DNA of 64,000 bases. Origin: Flaccisagitta enflata (Eukaryota > Chaetognatha > Sagittoidea > Aphragmophora). The notes under the pieces were generated by a model. The model saw nothing but the letters and a program-made list of their open reading frames with translations, did not search any database and was not told where the DNA came from. The position numbers and the translations under genes were made by a program. Shown piece after piece: positions 54,260 through 64,000 of the stretch. Within the stretch, counting starts at the first letter, position 1; each line of letters opens with the position of its first letter. The DNA lies in the NCBI GenBank assembly GCA_965153355.1, contig OZ231126.1, positions 26,536,001 through 26,600,000 of the forward strand, read 5' to 3'.

Positions 54260-54554
54260 TTGTACCACGCGGATCAAAAATATGACGCACTTTTAAATGG
54301 TTAATTTAGCCAATAAATCGCCTATTTCAGCTTTTTAATCCCTATAAAAAAAACATTTTAGTAAAACAGTCCTTCTCTTTGTAGAGCTCTAGCTCCTAAA
54401 CCATTTAAGATACAGACTTGGGATTGATCTAGAATAAGAGATTTTTTAAAAATCTTTGAAAATGTCTTTCTTGAAAATAGCTAAGATTATTTTTTATATC
54501 TGTTTCATCAATTGATAGATAGGTGCGTCTTTTTATTTGATCCAAGTGGTACAA
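54260..54554. mobile_element. Family E MITE in duplication copy 1
   Basis: TTGTACCACGCGGATCAAAA..GACGCAC at the left, inverted GTGCGTC..TTTGATCCAAGTGGTACAA at the right. 295 bp, non-coding. A second copy lies in the other duplicate. Confidence 0.88.
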
Positions 54555-55397
54555 TCAAACTCCCGAGTCATTTTCCTTTTCGCTATCGCTCACTTTTCCG
54601 TCTTTTCTTTTCATTCCCCCTATCTTGAGTCTTGAGTCCTTTCTCCTTTCGGACTTTGCTCCAGTCTCCATGAACACTTGAGCTTCAATCGAGAGCAAGC
54701 CAAGGGACCAGACAAAACTATGCCTTGTAATGAAGCTGTCTTTTTACCAATAAAGAAATATCTGATGGGAAATCAGTTACCACCAGTGTACGCCTTAACA
54801 GCGGATGCGCTACATCGGTGCTCTTTTTATTTGCAGTAAATTTGATTCTGCCAGTTCCCCTTACCTATTTCAATACTGTTCTTTCTTTCCTTCCGTAATT
54901 TCCTATCCTGTCCTTCCTGTCTCGTTTCCTTTTCCATTCATACATTTCCTCTCACTTTTATCTTCTTCCTCTTCCCTCCCTTCCCCCTCCCATCAACTCT
55001 CCAATCAGTCTCCCTCATTTCACCTTTGTAAACTTTTCTTCATTCTTCTTCCATCCGCGTTTTCATTCATCCATTATCAGCTGAAGCAACGTCACCTTTT
55101 CAACCTCATTTCTCCCACAACACGGTCAAAGCATCTCCTCCTCCTCCTCCTCCTCCTCCTCCTCCTCCTCCGCCTAAGATTCCCTTTCTTCCTTTCCATC
55201 TGAAGAGAGAAGCGTGACGTCGTCGTCCAACTTTCTTTGACATGTTCTCTGGACCGTCAGACACTTCCTGTCATTCTAACGCTCACACAGCGTCTCTTTG
55301 GACTGTTAGACACTTCCTGTCATTTCATAATCATATAGCATCCCTTCCGACTGTAAGATACTTCTTGTCATCATTTACACACTCACTCGGCAGTCTA

Positions 55398-55954
55398 CAC
55401 CGTCTTCGGATCGGACTGTAAAATGCAAAACCTTTATAGCTCCTAAACCACTAGGAAAAAAATCATGAAATTTTCAGTGAATATTGGTAACATGTGACGG
55501 TTTTTGCATGTCAAAGCTCAGATCATAGTATAGAAAAGGTGAGGGGAAAACAAAATATTGAAAGAACATCCATTTTTTAAGCAAAATTGCTTTCTTTACG
55601 CATTTTTTTTCCGAAGGTGCTGTTTTTTTCTCAGAACATGCAGCAAATAGATAATACATAAGTAAACATCTGTCATCAAAAATAAATCCTAGAGTTTTTG
55701 TTGAAATGCAAAGCAATTTCAAGCAGATAAAGACAACTCCTTCCAAGGAAAATGGGAAAAAATTGATCTTAATTAAAAGATGGGTTTTCTTTCAGTATTT
55801 CTTTATCCCTCACCTTTTCTAAACTATGATCTGAGCTTTGACATGCAAAAACCGTCACATGTTACCAATAATCCCTGAAAATTTCATGATTTTTTCCCTA
55901 GTGGTTTAGGAGCTATAAAGGTTTTGCATTTTACAGTCCGATCCGAAGACGGTG
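55398..55954. mobile_element. TA-flanked MITE with ~147-bp terminal inverted repeats, copy 1
   Basis: CACCGTCTTCGGATCGGAC.. (55398-55545) is inverted at about 55807-55954 with only a few changes. TA flanks at 55396-55397 and 55955-55956. The interior contains a short minus-strand frame without a recognised domain. Confidence 0.88.
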
Positions 55955-56517
55955 TATTTCCAAGCAACTGCTAACCAAAAGTAAGGGCAAACGATTGTCA
56001 ACTGTGTAACAATATTTCAACAAATATCCCGAGGTTTTCTCGCAGTAAAAAAAGTGTGTCCTAAAAGGAGATTAGCTCTTGTCCTCTCCACTCGTCCTCT
56101 CAGCCAGTCAGTCATTTTTTGTAGTTCTGTTTGCATGTTGCAGACGAAAACGTGTATTACGTTGCAAACGAAAAAAGTGTATTTGTATTAAGGAAAAAAC
56201 TATGTCAATGTCCTGCTAAAACAAGCTTTCCTCCTGTTTTTTTCTCTCCTCCTATTCTGCCCTTTGGCTCCCACTCTACCTGATTACGAATCACCTGCTT
56301 TGTGTTTGAAGCTCGTTCATCTGTCCGTCATGGTCCAGATAATTGTCACTAAAACGAAACACTTCTCCTTCTTCTTCTTGAGACATAACAAGCTCATAAA
56401 AGGGCGTTTGTACCCACTCCGACAATCCACCGGCCACCACCCCAACACCATCTCTATAGCTATTTGTTTTTATCCATAAAAAAAACATAAGAAAGCGTGC
56501 ACTTACTTAGTCCAATC

Positions 56518-56811
56518 TTGTACCACGCGGATCAAAAATATGACGCACTTTTAAATGGTTAATTTAGCCAATAAATCGCCTATTTCAGCTTTTTAATCCC
56601 TATAAAAAAACATTTTAGTAAAACAGTCCTTCTCTTTGTAGAGCTCTAGCTCCTAAACCATTTAAGATACAGACTTGGGATTGATCTAGAATAAGAGATT
56701 TTTTAAAAATCTTTGAAAATGTCTTTCTTGAAAATAGCTAAGATTATTTTTTATATCTGTTTCATCAATTGATAGATAGGTGCGTCTTTTTATTTGATCC
56801 AAGTGGTACAA
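56518..56811. mobile_element. Family E MITE in duplication copy 2
   Basis: Matches the copy at 54260-54554 apart from one A fewer in the inner A-run. Confidence 0.88.
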
Positions 56812-57642
56812 TCAAACTCCCGAGTCATTTTCCTTTTCGCTATCGCTCACTTTTCCGTCTTTTCTTTTCATTCCCCCTATCTTGAGTCTTGAGTCCTTTC
56901 TCCTTTCGGACTTTGCTCCAGTCTCCATGAACACTTGAGCTTCAATCGAGAGCAAGCCAAGGGACCAGACAAAACTATGCCTTGTAATGAAGCTGTCTTT
57001 TTACCAATAAAGAAATATCTGATGGGAAATCAGTTACCACCAGTGTACGCCTTAACAGCGGATGCGCTACATCGGTGCTCTTTTTATTTGCAGTAAATTT
57101 GATTCTGCCAGTTCCCCTTACCTATTTCAATACTGTTCTTTCTTTCCTTCCGTAATTTCCTATCCTGTCCTTCCTGTCTCGTTTCCTTTTCCATTCATAC
57201 ATTTCCTCTCACTTTTATCTTCTTCCCCTTCCCTCCCTTCCCCCTCCCATCAACTCTCCAATCAGTCTCCCTCATTTCACCTTTGTAAACTTTTCTTCAT
57301 TCTTCTTCCATCCGCGTTTTCATTCATCCATTATCAGCTGAAGCAACGTCACCTTTTCAACCTCATTTCTCCCACAACACGGTCAAAGCATCTCCTCCTC
57401 CTCCTCCTCCTCCTCCGCCTAAGATTCCCTTTCTTCCTTTCCATCTGAAGAGAGAAGCGTGACGTCGTCGTCCAACTTTCTTTGACATGTTCTCTGGACC
57501 GTCAGACACTTCCTGTCATTCTAACGCTCACACAGCGTCTCTTTGGACTGTTAGACACTTCCTGTCATTTCATAATCATATAGCATCCCTTCCGACTGTA
57601 AGATACTTCTTGTCATCATTTACACACTCACTCGGCAGTCTA

Positions 57643-58199
57643 CACCGTCTTCGGATCGGACTGTAAAATGCAAAACCTTTATAGCTCCTAAACCACTAGG
57701 AAAAAAATCATGAAATTTTCAGTGAATATTGGTAACATGTGACGGTTTTTGCATGTCAAAGCTCAGATCATAGTATAGAAAAGGTGAGGGGAAAACAAAA
57801 TATTGAAAGAACATCCATTTTTTAAGCAAAATTGCTTTCTTTACGCATTTTTTTTCCGAAGGTGCTGTTTTTTTCTCAGAACATGCAGCAAATAGATAAT
57901 ACATAAGTAAACATCTGTCATCAAAAATAAATCCTAGAGTTTTTGTTGAAATGCAAAGCAATTTCAAGCAGATAAAGACAACTCCTTCCAAGGAAAATGG
58001 GAAAAAATTGATCTTAATTAAAAGATGGGTTTTCTTTCAGTATTTCTTTATCCCTCACCTTTTCTAAACTATGATCTGAGCTTTGACATGCAAAAACCGT
58101 CACATGTTACCAATAATCCCTGAAAATTTCATGATTTTTTCCCTAGTGGTTTAGGAGCTATAAAGGTTTTGCATTTTACAGTCCGATCCGAAGACGGTG
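57643..58199. mobile_element. TA-flanked MITE with ~147-bp terminal inverted repeats, copy 2
   Basis: Same element as 55398-55954, at the expected offset of 2245, with TA flanks preserved. Confidence 0.88.
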
Positions 58200-58430
58200 T
58201 ATTTCCAAGCAACTGCTAACCAAAAGTAAGGGCAAACGATTGTCAACTGTGTAACAATATTTCAACAAATATCCCGAGGTTTTCTCGCAGTAAAAAAAGT
58301 GTGTCCTAAAAGGAGATTAGCTCTTGTCCTCTCCACTCGTCCTCTCAGCCAGTCAGTCATTTTTTGTAGTTCTGTTTGCATGTTGCAGACGAAAACGTGT
58401 ATTACGTTGCAAACGAAAAAAGTGTATTTG

Positions 58431-58951
58431 AACTTGTTGCCTCAATGTTGACATATTATGAAAATCGTATCTTCCAATTGCTCATGGACAATGCTAACAA
58501 AATTGTGCCATATAAATAACATTAAATCATAGAAATTCCTACCAAATTATCAGAGCGCAAGTGATATTTAACCTAATACCAAGATGCCACAGGTTGATGA
58601 TGGGGATAGAATAGTAATAGCGTAAACGGCCCTTTTGCCGAATAGAGGAAGTGCGTCATCCGTGTGACGTAGAACGGTCTGAGTACGTATCTGGGACGGA
58701 TGCGCCTGCTCGTAGAACGGCCGCAGTACATCCCGGGGTGTGGTTCCGACCCACCGCACAAAGGGCAGAGAATCTTTTTTTAATGCATATAGGGGCATTA
58801 TTTTTTTCAATATTTTTTTTGCCTCCATTGTGCATCATAACCTGTTGGAGGTAGAGGAACATGATTTGACTGAATCATCCCATTCCATGTACAGCTTATT
58901 GGAAGCCAAAGCAAAGTTTCAGCTTATATTCTGATAGAGAGAAAAAAAAAT
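58431..58951. other. No gene; short inverted motif near 58650-58720
   Basis: GTGCGTCATCCGTGTGACG and GTAGAACGG appear twice around 58650-58720. Overlapping frames on both strands here are not convincing. Confidence 0.4.
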
Positions 58952-59215
58952 CTATTCCCGCCTATTTCCGCCAAAAACTTTATACCAATTTGTAGATCTT
59001 CTCATAAAAAATCCAAATATGTAATCTTTTCTTGCAACTTTTCTGCACTTTAAGAGAAAAAGCTCATGGAAAAGTTCTTGCAAAGCAGCTCTTTCCCGAT
59101 CATTGGTGACCAACTTAAGGAAGACGCCGTTTGATATAGATCTTGGTGATAACATCACACTCACAAATTGACCAATGAGAAGCAAGGCACTACCAACCAG
59201 AGATTAGCCTCAGCT
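58952..59215 (-). CDS. Unidentified open frame, possible exon
   Basis: A minus-strand frame opens after TAA at about 59216-59218 and ends at 58952. It begins with a hydrophobic stretch (SLVGSALLLIGQFVSVML) followed by a charged segment (NDRERAALQELFHELFLL, KCRKVARKDYIFGF). Composition is protein-like and not low-complexity, unlike most frames in the window, but I recognise no family. A possible acceptor (..GGTTGGTAG) lies just inside the opening. It has no ATG at a sensible position and no partner exons, so it is reported only as a candidate. Confidence 0.2.
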
Positions 59216-59499
59216 TAGGGTGATGTTTAAGGCCAGGTACTCTCTTGCTTTTGGTGCCTGTCATCGAATTTATCATCGATTTTTCACACTGTAATCACTG
59301 GTCTTTTGTTGAGAACAACAAACATGACATCTGTTGATAAATAGAAGAAGTTGTGAGGTGGGTTTCTTCAAACAATTACTTTCAAGACTAAAACGCAGAT
59401 CTGTGGCCCTCAGTGCACCGTGCGCAAGCGAAATCTGGGAAGCTGGATTATGCGCGATGGATTCCCTTCTTTTTTGGTTGCACAAATTCAATAATTTCT

Positions 59500-59698
59500 A
59501 GTCGCGTGCACGCGACTCTACAACCCGCTCTGTCCGTCTGTCGGTCCGTCGGTCTGCCGTCTGTCGGTCCGTCCATAACACTTTGCTTTTTTTGGCGTTT
59601 ACTGGCGGTTTGGGGTTACTGCTCCTGCCCTACTGCTTGGTTGGTCTATTTCATCACTGCCCCTGCCCACCCGCACGCGACCGTGTATCCGGCCTTGT
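59500..59698 (+). mobile_element. HLE-A complete copy
   Basis: T|AGTCGCGTGCACGCGACT (perfect palindrome), CTACAACCCGCTCTGTCC, GTCT/GTCG/GTCC array, TAACACTTTGC, interior with CTGCTCCTGCCC and CTGCCCCTGCCCACCCG, inverted subterminal GCACGCGAC, CGTGTATCCGGCCTTGT|T. Confidence 0.88.
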
Positions 59699-59860
59699 TA
59701 ATAGGGCAAGGAGGTCTGACCGTCCATCCATCCATTCAGTCTTGTTGTTGTGTGTGTCTTCTTCTCAGCTACTTTACAACACGCGCTATCAAGACTCCTA
59801 CCAACTACGCCTCAACTTAATCACCAAGGTTTTCCATCACTTATATAGACCTCACTTTTT
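59699..59860. other. Spacer between two HLE-A copies
   Basis: Unassigned; no frame of note. Confidence 0.4.
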
Positions 59861-60037
59861 AGTCGCGTGCACGCTTTGTCAGTGGGTTGGTCCGTCCATT
59901 GGTCGCACTTAGCTTTTTTTCAGCGTTTATATACACACGATTTGCATCACTGCCTCTGCCCAAGTAATTGGTTAGCCTGTTACATCACTGCCCCTGCCCG
60001 CCTGCAAGCGACTTGGCTAGTAATGTATCCGACTTGG
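59861..60037 (+). mobile_element. HLE-A copy with half-deleted palindrome
   Basis: T|AGTCGCGTGCACG, then directly CTTTGTCAGTGGGTTGGTCC (second palindrome arm and CTACAACC lost), CACTTAGCTTTTTTTCAGCG, CTGCCTCTGCCCAAGTAATTGG, CTGCCCCTGCCCGCCTG, GCAAGCGACTTGG and ..TATCCGACTTGG|T. Confidence 0.78.
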
Positions 60038-60734
60038 TTTTTTGCCACTGCGACAAATACCAACCAACTCCTGTTTTGCCTCAACACCGCTTCTTTTCCC
60101 TTACCACCTCAATCCAAATCCAAACCCAACCCCTTTTTCACCTCACCATTTTACCTCCATCATCCACATGACCAATCCCCCCACCCGCGTGCTCTTCTTT
60201 ACTCATCCTCTTCATTCCAGCTCAGTTTGCAGAGATTCATATTGGCATTACGACTCTGCGCTTCGACTTTTCCGCCCCTTAATCCATTTTTTTCTTTTCT
60301 TTTAACCATTTTTCTGTTTATTGTCACCTCGTCCATCTATCCTTCCAACTTTCCTTGTTAACCCTCTCTTAATAATCTTTCTCTTTTCGGGTCTTGTCAT
60401 GATTTTCGGCGATTTTGCCGTTTTTATTGTCCATTTGTTTCTTGAGTTATCCTCGATCCGAGATCTGAGACCTGAGAATGAGATCCCGAGATCTGAGACC
60501 TTTCCGGTTGACGTCGCTTTGAACCGCTCCACGACTCATCATCATCCTTCGCTTCTTAGTCGTATGCGTGACTGCGTTGCTTTGCTGCTTCAGCTGGTCG
60601 GTCCTCGCTATACTCTTCAGAGTTATGTGAAGGTGACTCCTCAAGTTGCCTGATTGATCGGTCGGTCTTTCGGTCGGTCAGTCGATAGGTCAGCCCGTCA
60701 CTCGATCAGGAAACGACTCATCACATTTCTCTAA
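60038..60734. other. No recognisable gene
   Basis: Pyrimidine-rich. GAGATC(C/T)GAGA repeats at 60458-60500 (GATCCGAGATCTGAGACC). GGTCGGTC motifs at 60658-60690 may be an HLE remnant. Confidence 0.4.
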
Positions 60735-60905
60735 ACAAGGCCTGATACACGGCTACCCCAGTCGCATGCGGGTGGGCAGGGGCTGTATTTGTGGTCACTT
60801 GATCATTTGGGCAGGAGCAGTGGGCCAAAGACCGCAAAAAAACAAACCAAAAAGTGTGACGGACGGACCGACAAAGCGGGGTGTAGGGTCGCGTAGCACG
60901 CGACT
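60735..60905 (-). mobile_element. HLE-A copy with minimal array
   Basis: Minus-strand palindrome AGTCGCGTGCTACGCGACC, CTACACCCCGCTTTGTC, only GGTCCGTCCGTC as the array, then the reference interior, the subterminal repeat GCATGCGACTGGGG and CCTTGT|T. Useful as a nearly array-free allele of the family. Confidence 0.87.
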
Positions 60906-62500
60906 AAAAACACTGTTTATTCAGTTGAGTTGCAAATGAAGACACTAAGCGGATACATGAACAATTTGCATGCGGTAAGCGTGCACGCGTTGACCCTATG
61001 GTTGAGTGCTTATATCTGAGTAATATTATCTCAGGCATTTTTCAACGGATTTACAAAAAAATGGTGACGGTTGGAAAGATCTTGAGCAGATCTTTAAAAT
61101 GGGACCAAACTGGCATTTCTAGCTCTTTTTGTCTTAAAGATATGAACAAAACAAGATAAAAATGGGTAAATTCAATGACCTGTACCTCAGGAAAGTAAAA
61201 TTTTTTTTTTTTGGTTTTTCTCTAAATCCGGCCTTAGGATGATTTAAAGACTGGTAGATTTCCTTTTTTGTACCTACAGGCTATACAAAACAGTAATAAA
61301 ACCAGCAGTTATGTAAAAATCATCCCCAAGGTAGTAGAAATGACATGTCATTTCAATCAAAGAGATATATTGCCCAAAGTAAAACAAAATTCAAACTAGC
61401 TTTTTGCATGTTTCTTGTTTTGTTATCGTGATGATAATGATGATCATGAATCACAACCCACTCCTCCCAATCATTTTTCTTTTTTTCCTTTTCCTTCAAA
61501 AGTGTACCATTGAAAGCAGAATAAAGAGAAAACCCAAAATGATGTTAAATGATTTGCTTGCTTTTCCGCGGGGACCACGCACGGGGGCACCGTCTGGCTT
61601 GTGGTTGCAAAGAGGAGTGTTGCAATAGCAATTTGGCTCGTCGTCAACGTAGTATTCTATTTTACTCCACTCTGCGCCTTTGTATTTTTTACAGGAGTAT
61701 CTTCCCGGATCTTCGCGACAATGACTGTAACAACCCTGAATGAGGAAAACTAGAATGTATGATATCTTTTATTCGTCACAAGCAAAAGACTGTACAACAG
61801 CATGCGTTAACTATAACTAACTATGTAAGAGATAGAGAAAGAAAAAAACCATATGTAAACATGAAAGACAAAGAAATCAGTAAGACCATGGTTGAGTATA
61901 CAACTCCTTTCAGGCTTTAAAGGTTCCATGGTAAAAATTCTCAGCGATGAGAACTGCTTCAAAAAATTATGCGGGAACAAAATTTCAGTCGATGAAAGAT
62001 ATCCGAGTGAGATCTCATAAGTTGATCCATGGCTGAGATGTAAAAAAACCATAACAAATCCATATGATTCATATGATTTGTATTCGGGTTAAATTGTCTC
62101 ATCAGGCCTATTAGAGATACTTCCTGCAAAAACGGCAAGCGAGGGAGCATCTGTTTCAGGCAGATTTCTGTTTTTGGTAATGAAGGAATTTCGAATGAAT
62201 CGAAGGAAATTTAATGGGACCGAAGATTTTTGCCGATTATAGGCGGATGAAGGTTACTGTTGCACTCTGCACAGTTTTATTGTCTGAAGAACTGGAGCTG
62301 CGAATGGATTCGTCTACGGAGTCGTTTTTATGTAACTCACCATTTTTTTCCCTTCGTTTGGCCAATGTGTTGAATTTTTGCATCCGCTCGCTTCATCCAC
62401 GTCTTGCCATTGACCTCCTTCCAAAATTATGCTTGTAAAGCCCTTCCTTAAAAAATAAGCGGAGCCAAATGTAAACTGAACAGAATACAAGGCCAATACG
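60906..62500. other. No recognisable gene over 1.6 kb
   Basis: AT-rich single-copy-looking DNA. A minus-strand frame at 61959-62150 (LPRLPFLQEVSLIGL..) and its neighbour at 61807-62052 (..FSSLRIFTMEPL..) have leucine spacing faintly like leucine-rich repeats, but there is no consistent repeat or splice structure. Confidence 0.35.
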
Positions 62501-62815
62501 CGCCCCCCCCCCCCCCGTTGTCCACCTAAACCCCTAACGACCAGGACGTATCAAATACAAACCGCCTTACACTTCCAAAATCTCAGCCTCAAAGCCCAAT
62601 TCCAGTTTTTAGGCCCAAATCCCTGGTATTACGCCTAAATTCCAGCCAAGATGCCGAAATCCCGGTCTTAAGCAAAATTCCAGCATAAAGGACCGATTCC
62701 CCGCCTTGCGGATCAAAATCCAAGTCAAGAGACCTAAATCCCAGCCCAAGAGTCCCAAATCCCAGCCCTGAGGCCAAAATACCAGCCTTAAGACCCAAAT
62801 CCGAAGCTTAAATCT
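62501..62815. repeat. Poly-C run then family-D-like ~24-bp minisatellite
   Basis: A C-run at about 62502-62516. Then diverged units of CCCAAATCCCAGCCTTAAGA type to about 62815, as in the D element interiors, without recognisable arms. Confidence 0.7.
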
Positions 62816-62943
62816 TTTCCTCAATTTTTAAACCTCAAATTCCTACTCAATTCCTCAATTCTCAAATCAAACTCAGGACCCAAATTTCTCCATTTTCGTG
62901 CTAATTGTAGCTAAGATCACAGGATTTGCCATGATTCCCGAAG

Positions 62944-62985
62944 CCACGGCGCACCTAATTGGCCTACTTGGCCTACTTGGCGTTA
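62944..62985 (-). mobile_element. HLE-C 3'-end remnant
   Basis: GGCGCACCTAATTGGCCTAC then TTGGCCTACTTGGCG resembles, reading plus strand, the HLE-C 3' end as seen inverted at 3830-3855 (AAGTAGGCCAATAGGTGCGCC). The CAA array begins at its edge. Confidence 0.45.
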
Positions 62986-62988
62986 TTA

Positions 62989-63063
<75 letters not shown>

Positions 63064-63101
63064 CGACGACGACGACGACGACGACGACGACAACGACAAC
63101 G

Positions 63102-63171
<70 letters not shown>

Positions 63172-63182
63172 AAACAACAACT
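62989..63182. repeat. (CAA)n with central (CGA)n block
   Basis: CAA triplets, a CGA block (63063-63092), CAACGACAACGAC, then CAA again. Frames across it are poly-T, poly-Q or poly-N. Confidence 0.97.
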
Positions 63183-63240
63183 TATTTTCAGATCGCCTCA
63201 CCATTTTACAACAACAGCAGTGACGACACCGACAAAACAA
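63183..63240. other. Short spacer between CAA arrays
   Basis: CAGATCGCCTCACCATTTTAC here and GATAGCCTTACCATTGACAC after the second array are similar, so the array plus its edge may be duplicated. Confidence 0.45.
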
Positions 63241-63283
63241 CACCGACTAAACAACAACAAAAACAAAACAACGACAACAACAA

Positions 63284-63375
<92 letters not shown>

Positions 63376-63410
63376 GCAACAACAACAACAACAACAACAA
63401 CAACAACTTA
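63241..63410. repeat. (CAA)n microsatellite
   Basis: CAA triplets with AAAACAAAACAACGAC at the left edge and one CAG. Confidence 0.97.
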
Positions 63411-63640
63411 TAATTTTCGATAGCCTTACCATTGACACAAATCTTCGTTTTCCTTGCATTCCACTATTCTGACGTCGTAATTCGGTTTCAAACCAGAAAC
63501 GCGATAGCACTTCATCTTTGGTTTTGCCGGTTCGGCCGAGCAAGCTTTACTCGTGAAGATACAACCTAGTAAGTCATGTATTTCAACATGTGAGTAAAAT
63601 TCGACCCTGATCTAACAACATCTTGTCCTGTAAATTTCTT
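63411..63640. other. No gene
   Basis: Unassigned DNA. Confidence 0.35.
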
Positions 63641-63868
63641 TTACCAGTAATGGCGGCTGTCGCCGTGAAGGAAAAAGTCGTAAGCGTTGGTCACTTTTCA
63701 CCAAACTTTGTCTTCAGTCACTGCAGATCTTTTTGTTTGTTAGATCAAATCAAGAGCAAATTTTATGTATTGATTGCATGCACTTAAAATCAGAGAAAAA
63801 TAGGACTGAGCTAAATGAGCTAGATGAGCTGAAATGCTCAAAATCAATCAAACAGACAACCAGCTATG
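63641..63868 (-). repeat. Family I dispersed repeat (inverted partner of 5449-5671)
   Basis: TTACCAGTAATGGCGGCTGTC to AACCAGCTATG is the reverse complement of the segment near 5.5 kb with about 10-15% divergence by eye. Contains GAGCTAAATGAGCTAGATGAGC repeats. Confidence 0.8.
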
Positions 63869-63922
63869 AAATGAAAAGAATGTAAAATTCCCATTGAAAA
63901 ACATAGGAAATTGATAAAAAAA

Positions 63923-64000
63923 ACAAGGCCGGATACACGGCCATACCAGTTGCGGATGGGTGGGCAGGGGCAGAAATGCGCTCTTTCACACTTTTCAACT
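63923..64000 (-). mobile_element. Chimeric HLE 3' end, cut by window edge
   Basis: ACAAGGCCGGATACACGG is the HLE-A 3' end, but it is followed by AGTTGCGGATGGGTGGGCAG and CACTTTTCAACT, which are HLE-B-like. This suggests recombination between families. The rest lies outside the window. Confidence 0.7.

Larger units (their letters stand above)
53932..56185 (+). repeat. 2.25-kb tandem duplication, copy 1
   Basis: From AAGGAAAAAACTAGG to AGTGTATTTG; copy 2 follows after TATT. The two differ by scattered substitutions, one A in an A-run and four CTC triplets (array at about 55135-55172). Each holds one family E MITE and one TA-flanked MITE. Frames inside (for example the S/P/F-rich one at 54805-55203) are shared but have no domain I recognise. 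Confidence 0.95.
56190..58430 (+). repeat. 2.25-kb tandem duplication, copy 2
   Basis: Near-identical to 53932-56185. The offset changes from 2258 to 2245 across the copy because of the A-run and CTC-array indels. It may be a genuine recent duplication or two haplotypes joined during assembly. Confidence 0.95.

Noticed and set aside
55474-55746. 90-codon minus-strand frame present in both duplicates
   Set aside because: It lies within the TA-flanked MITE arms and interior; duplication explains its conservation.
61807-62150. Leucine-rich-repeat protein on the minus strand
   Set aside because: Leucine spacing is suggestive in two short frames, but no consistent repeat length or joining splice sites could be found.

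Overview
The window looks like nuclear DNA of an animal, probably an invertebrate. It carries a metazoan-type non-LTR retrotransposon (YADD reverse transcriptase), hAT, Tc1/mariner-like and pogo-like non-autonomous DNA transposons, Helentron/HINE-like elements with internal GTCY arrays, and an extreme load of microsatellites ((GA)n, (CA)n, (CAA)n, (GAA)n, (GGAA)n). Nothing in the sequence fixes the phylum. There are no operons, bacterial genes, rRNA, tRNA or CRISPR arrays that I can see. It is close to a gene desert: I found one degenerate LINE fragment and one weak candidate exon (galectin-like). Nearly every long open frame is a translated simple repeat.

Names used here for the interspersed families. 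HLE-A, HLE-B and HLE-C are Helentron-like elements. Each starts T|AG.. with an 18-19 nt palindrome, continues with CTCTA(C/T)A and a GTCC/GTCG/GTCT array, has an inverted copy of the first half of the palindrome near its 3' end, and ends CTTGT|T. Their palindromes differ (A: GTCGCG, B: GTTGCG, C: GATGCG or GGTGCG) but stay self-complementary. Family D has ~50-bp inverted arms (GGGCAGCGGCCCCGAAGGGG..), a CGTC array, a 17-21 bp minisatellite and an ~85-bp tail. Family E is a MITE with ~30-bp TIRs (TACCA..GACGCAC). Family G is an ~0.8-kb element with 8-bp target duplications. Families I and J are unclassified dispersed repeats.

Layout. 1-6.6 kb: a 21-bp tandem repeat, a TA-flanked MITE, an element with 60-bp inverted arms around an E MITE, HLE remnants and a ~145-bp tandem repeat. 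6.6-16.3 kb: HLE-B, a 49-bp tandem repeat, the galectin-like frame, a long purine tract and two G elements; one G copy sits exactly at the centre of a palindrome. 16.3-31 kb: microsatellites, HLEs, a 75-bp in-frame minisatellite and a 413-bp direct repeat. 31.2-32.1 kb: the LINE fragment. 32.8-38.1 kb: a 5.3-kb hAT-like element with long inverted arms and an 8-bp target duplication; it hosts a hAT-like MITE, a 1.78-kb HLE-A packed with minisatellites, and a family D copy. 38.1-48.6 kb: D elements (one nested in another), a pogo-like MITE, two more TA-flanked elements and a 2.07-kb hAT-like element full of nested repeats. 48.6-53.9 kb: a stem-loop element, a 1.07-kb hAT element and further HLEs. 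53.9-58.4 kb: a near-identical 2.25-kb tandem duplication. 58.4-64 kb: HLE-A copies, unassigned DNA and CAA arrays.

The elements interact by insertion. The repeated arms of the 5.3-kb hAT-like element supply empty-site copies for two insertions (HLE-A and D). Both inserted without a target-site duplication, while the hAT-like elements all show perfect 8-bp duplications and the mariner-type ones TA. Microsatellite arrays repeatedly lie inside or directly beside these elements, so the elements probably seed them.
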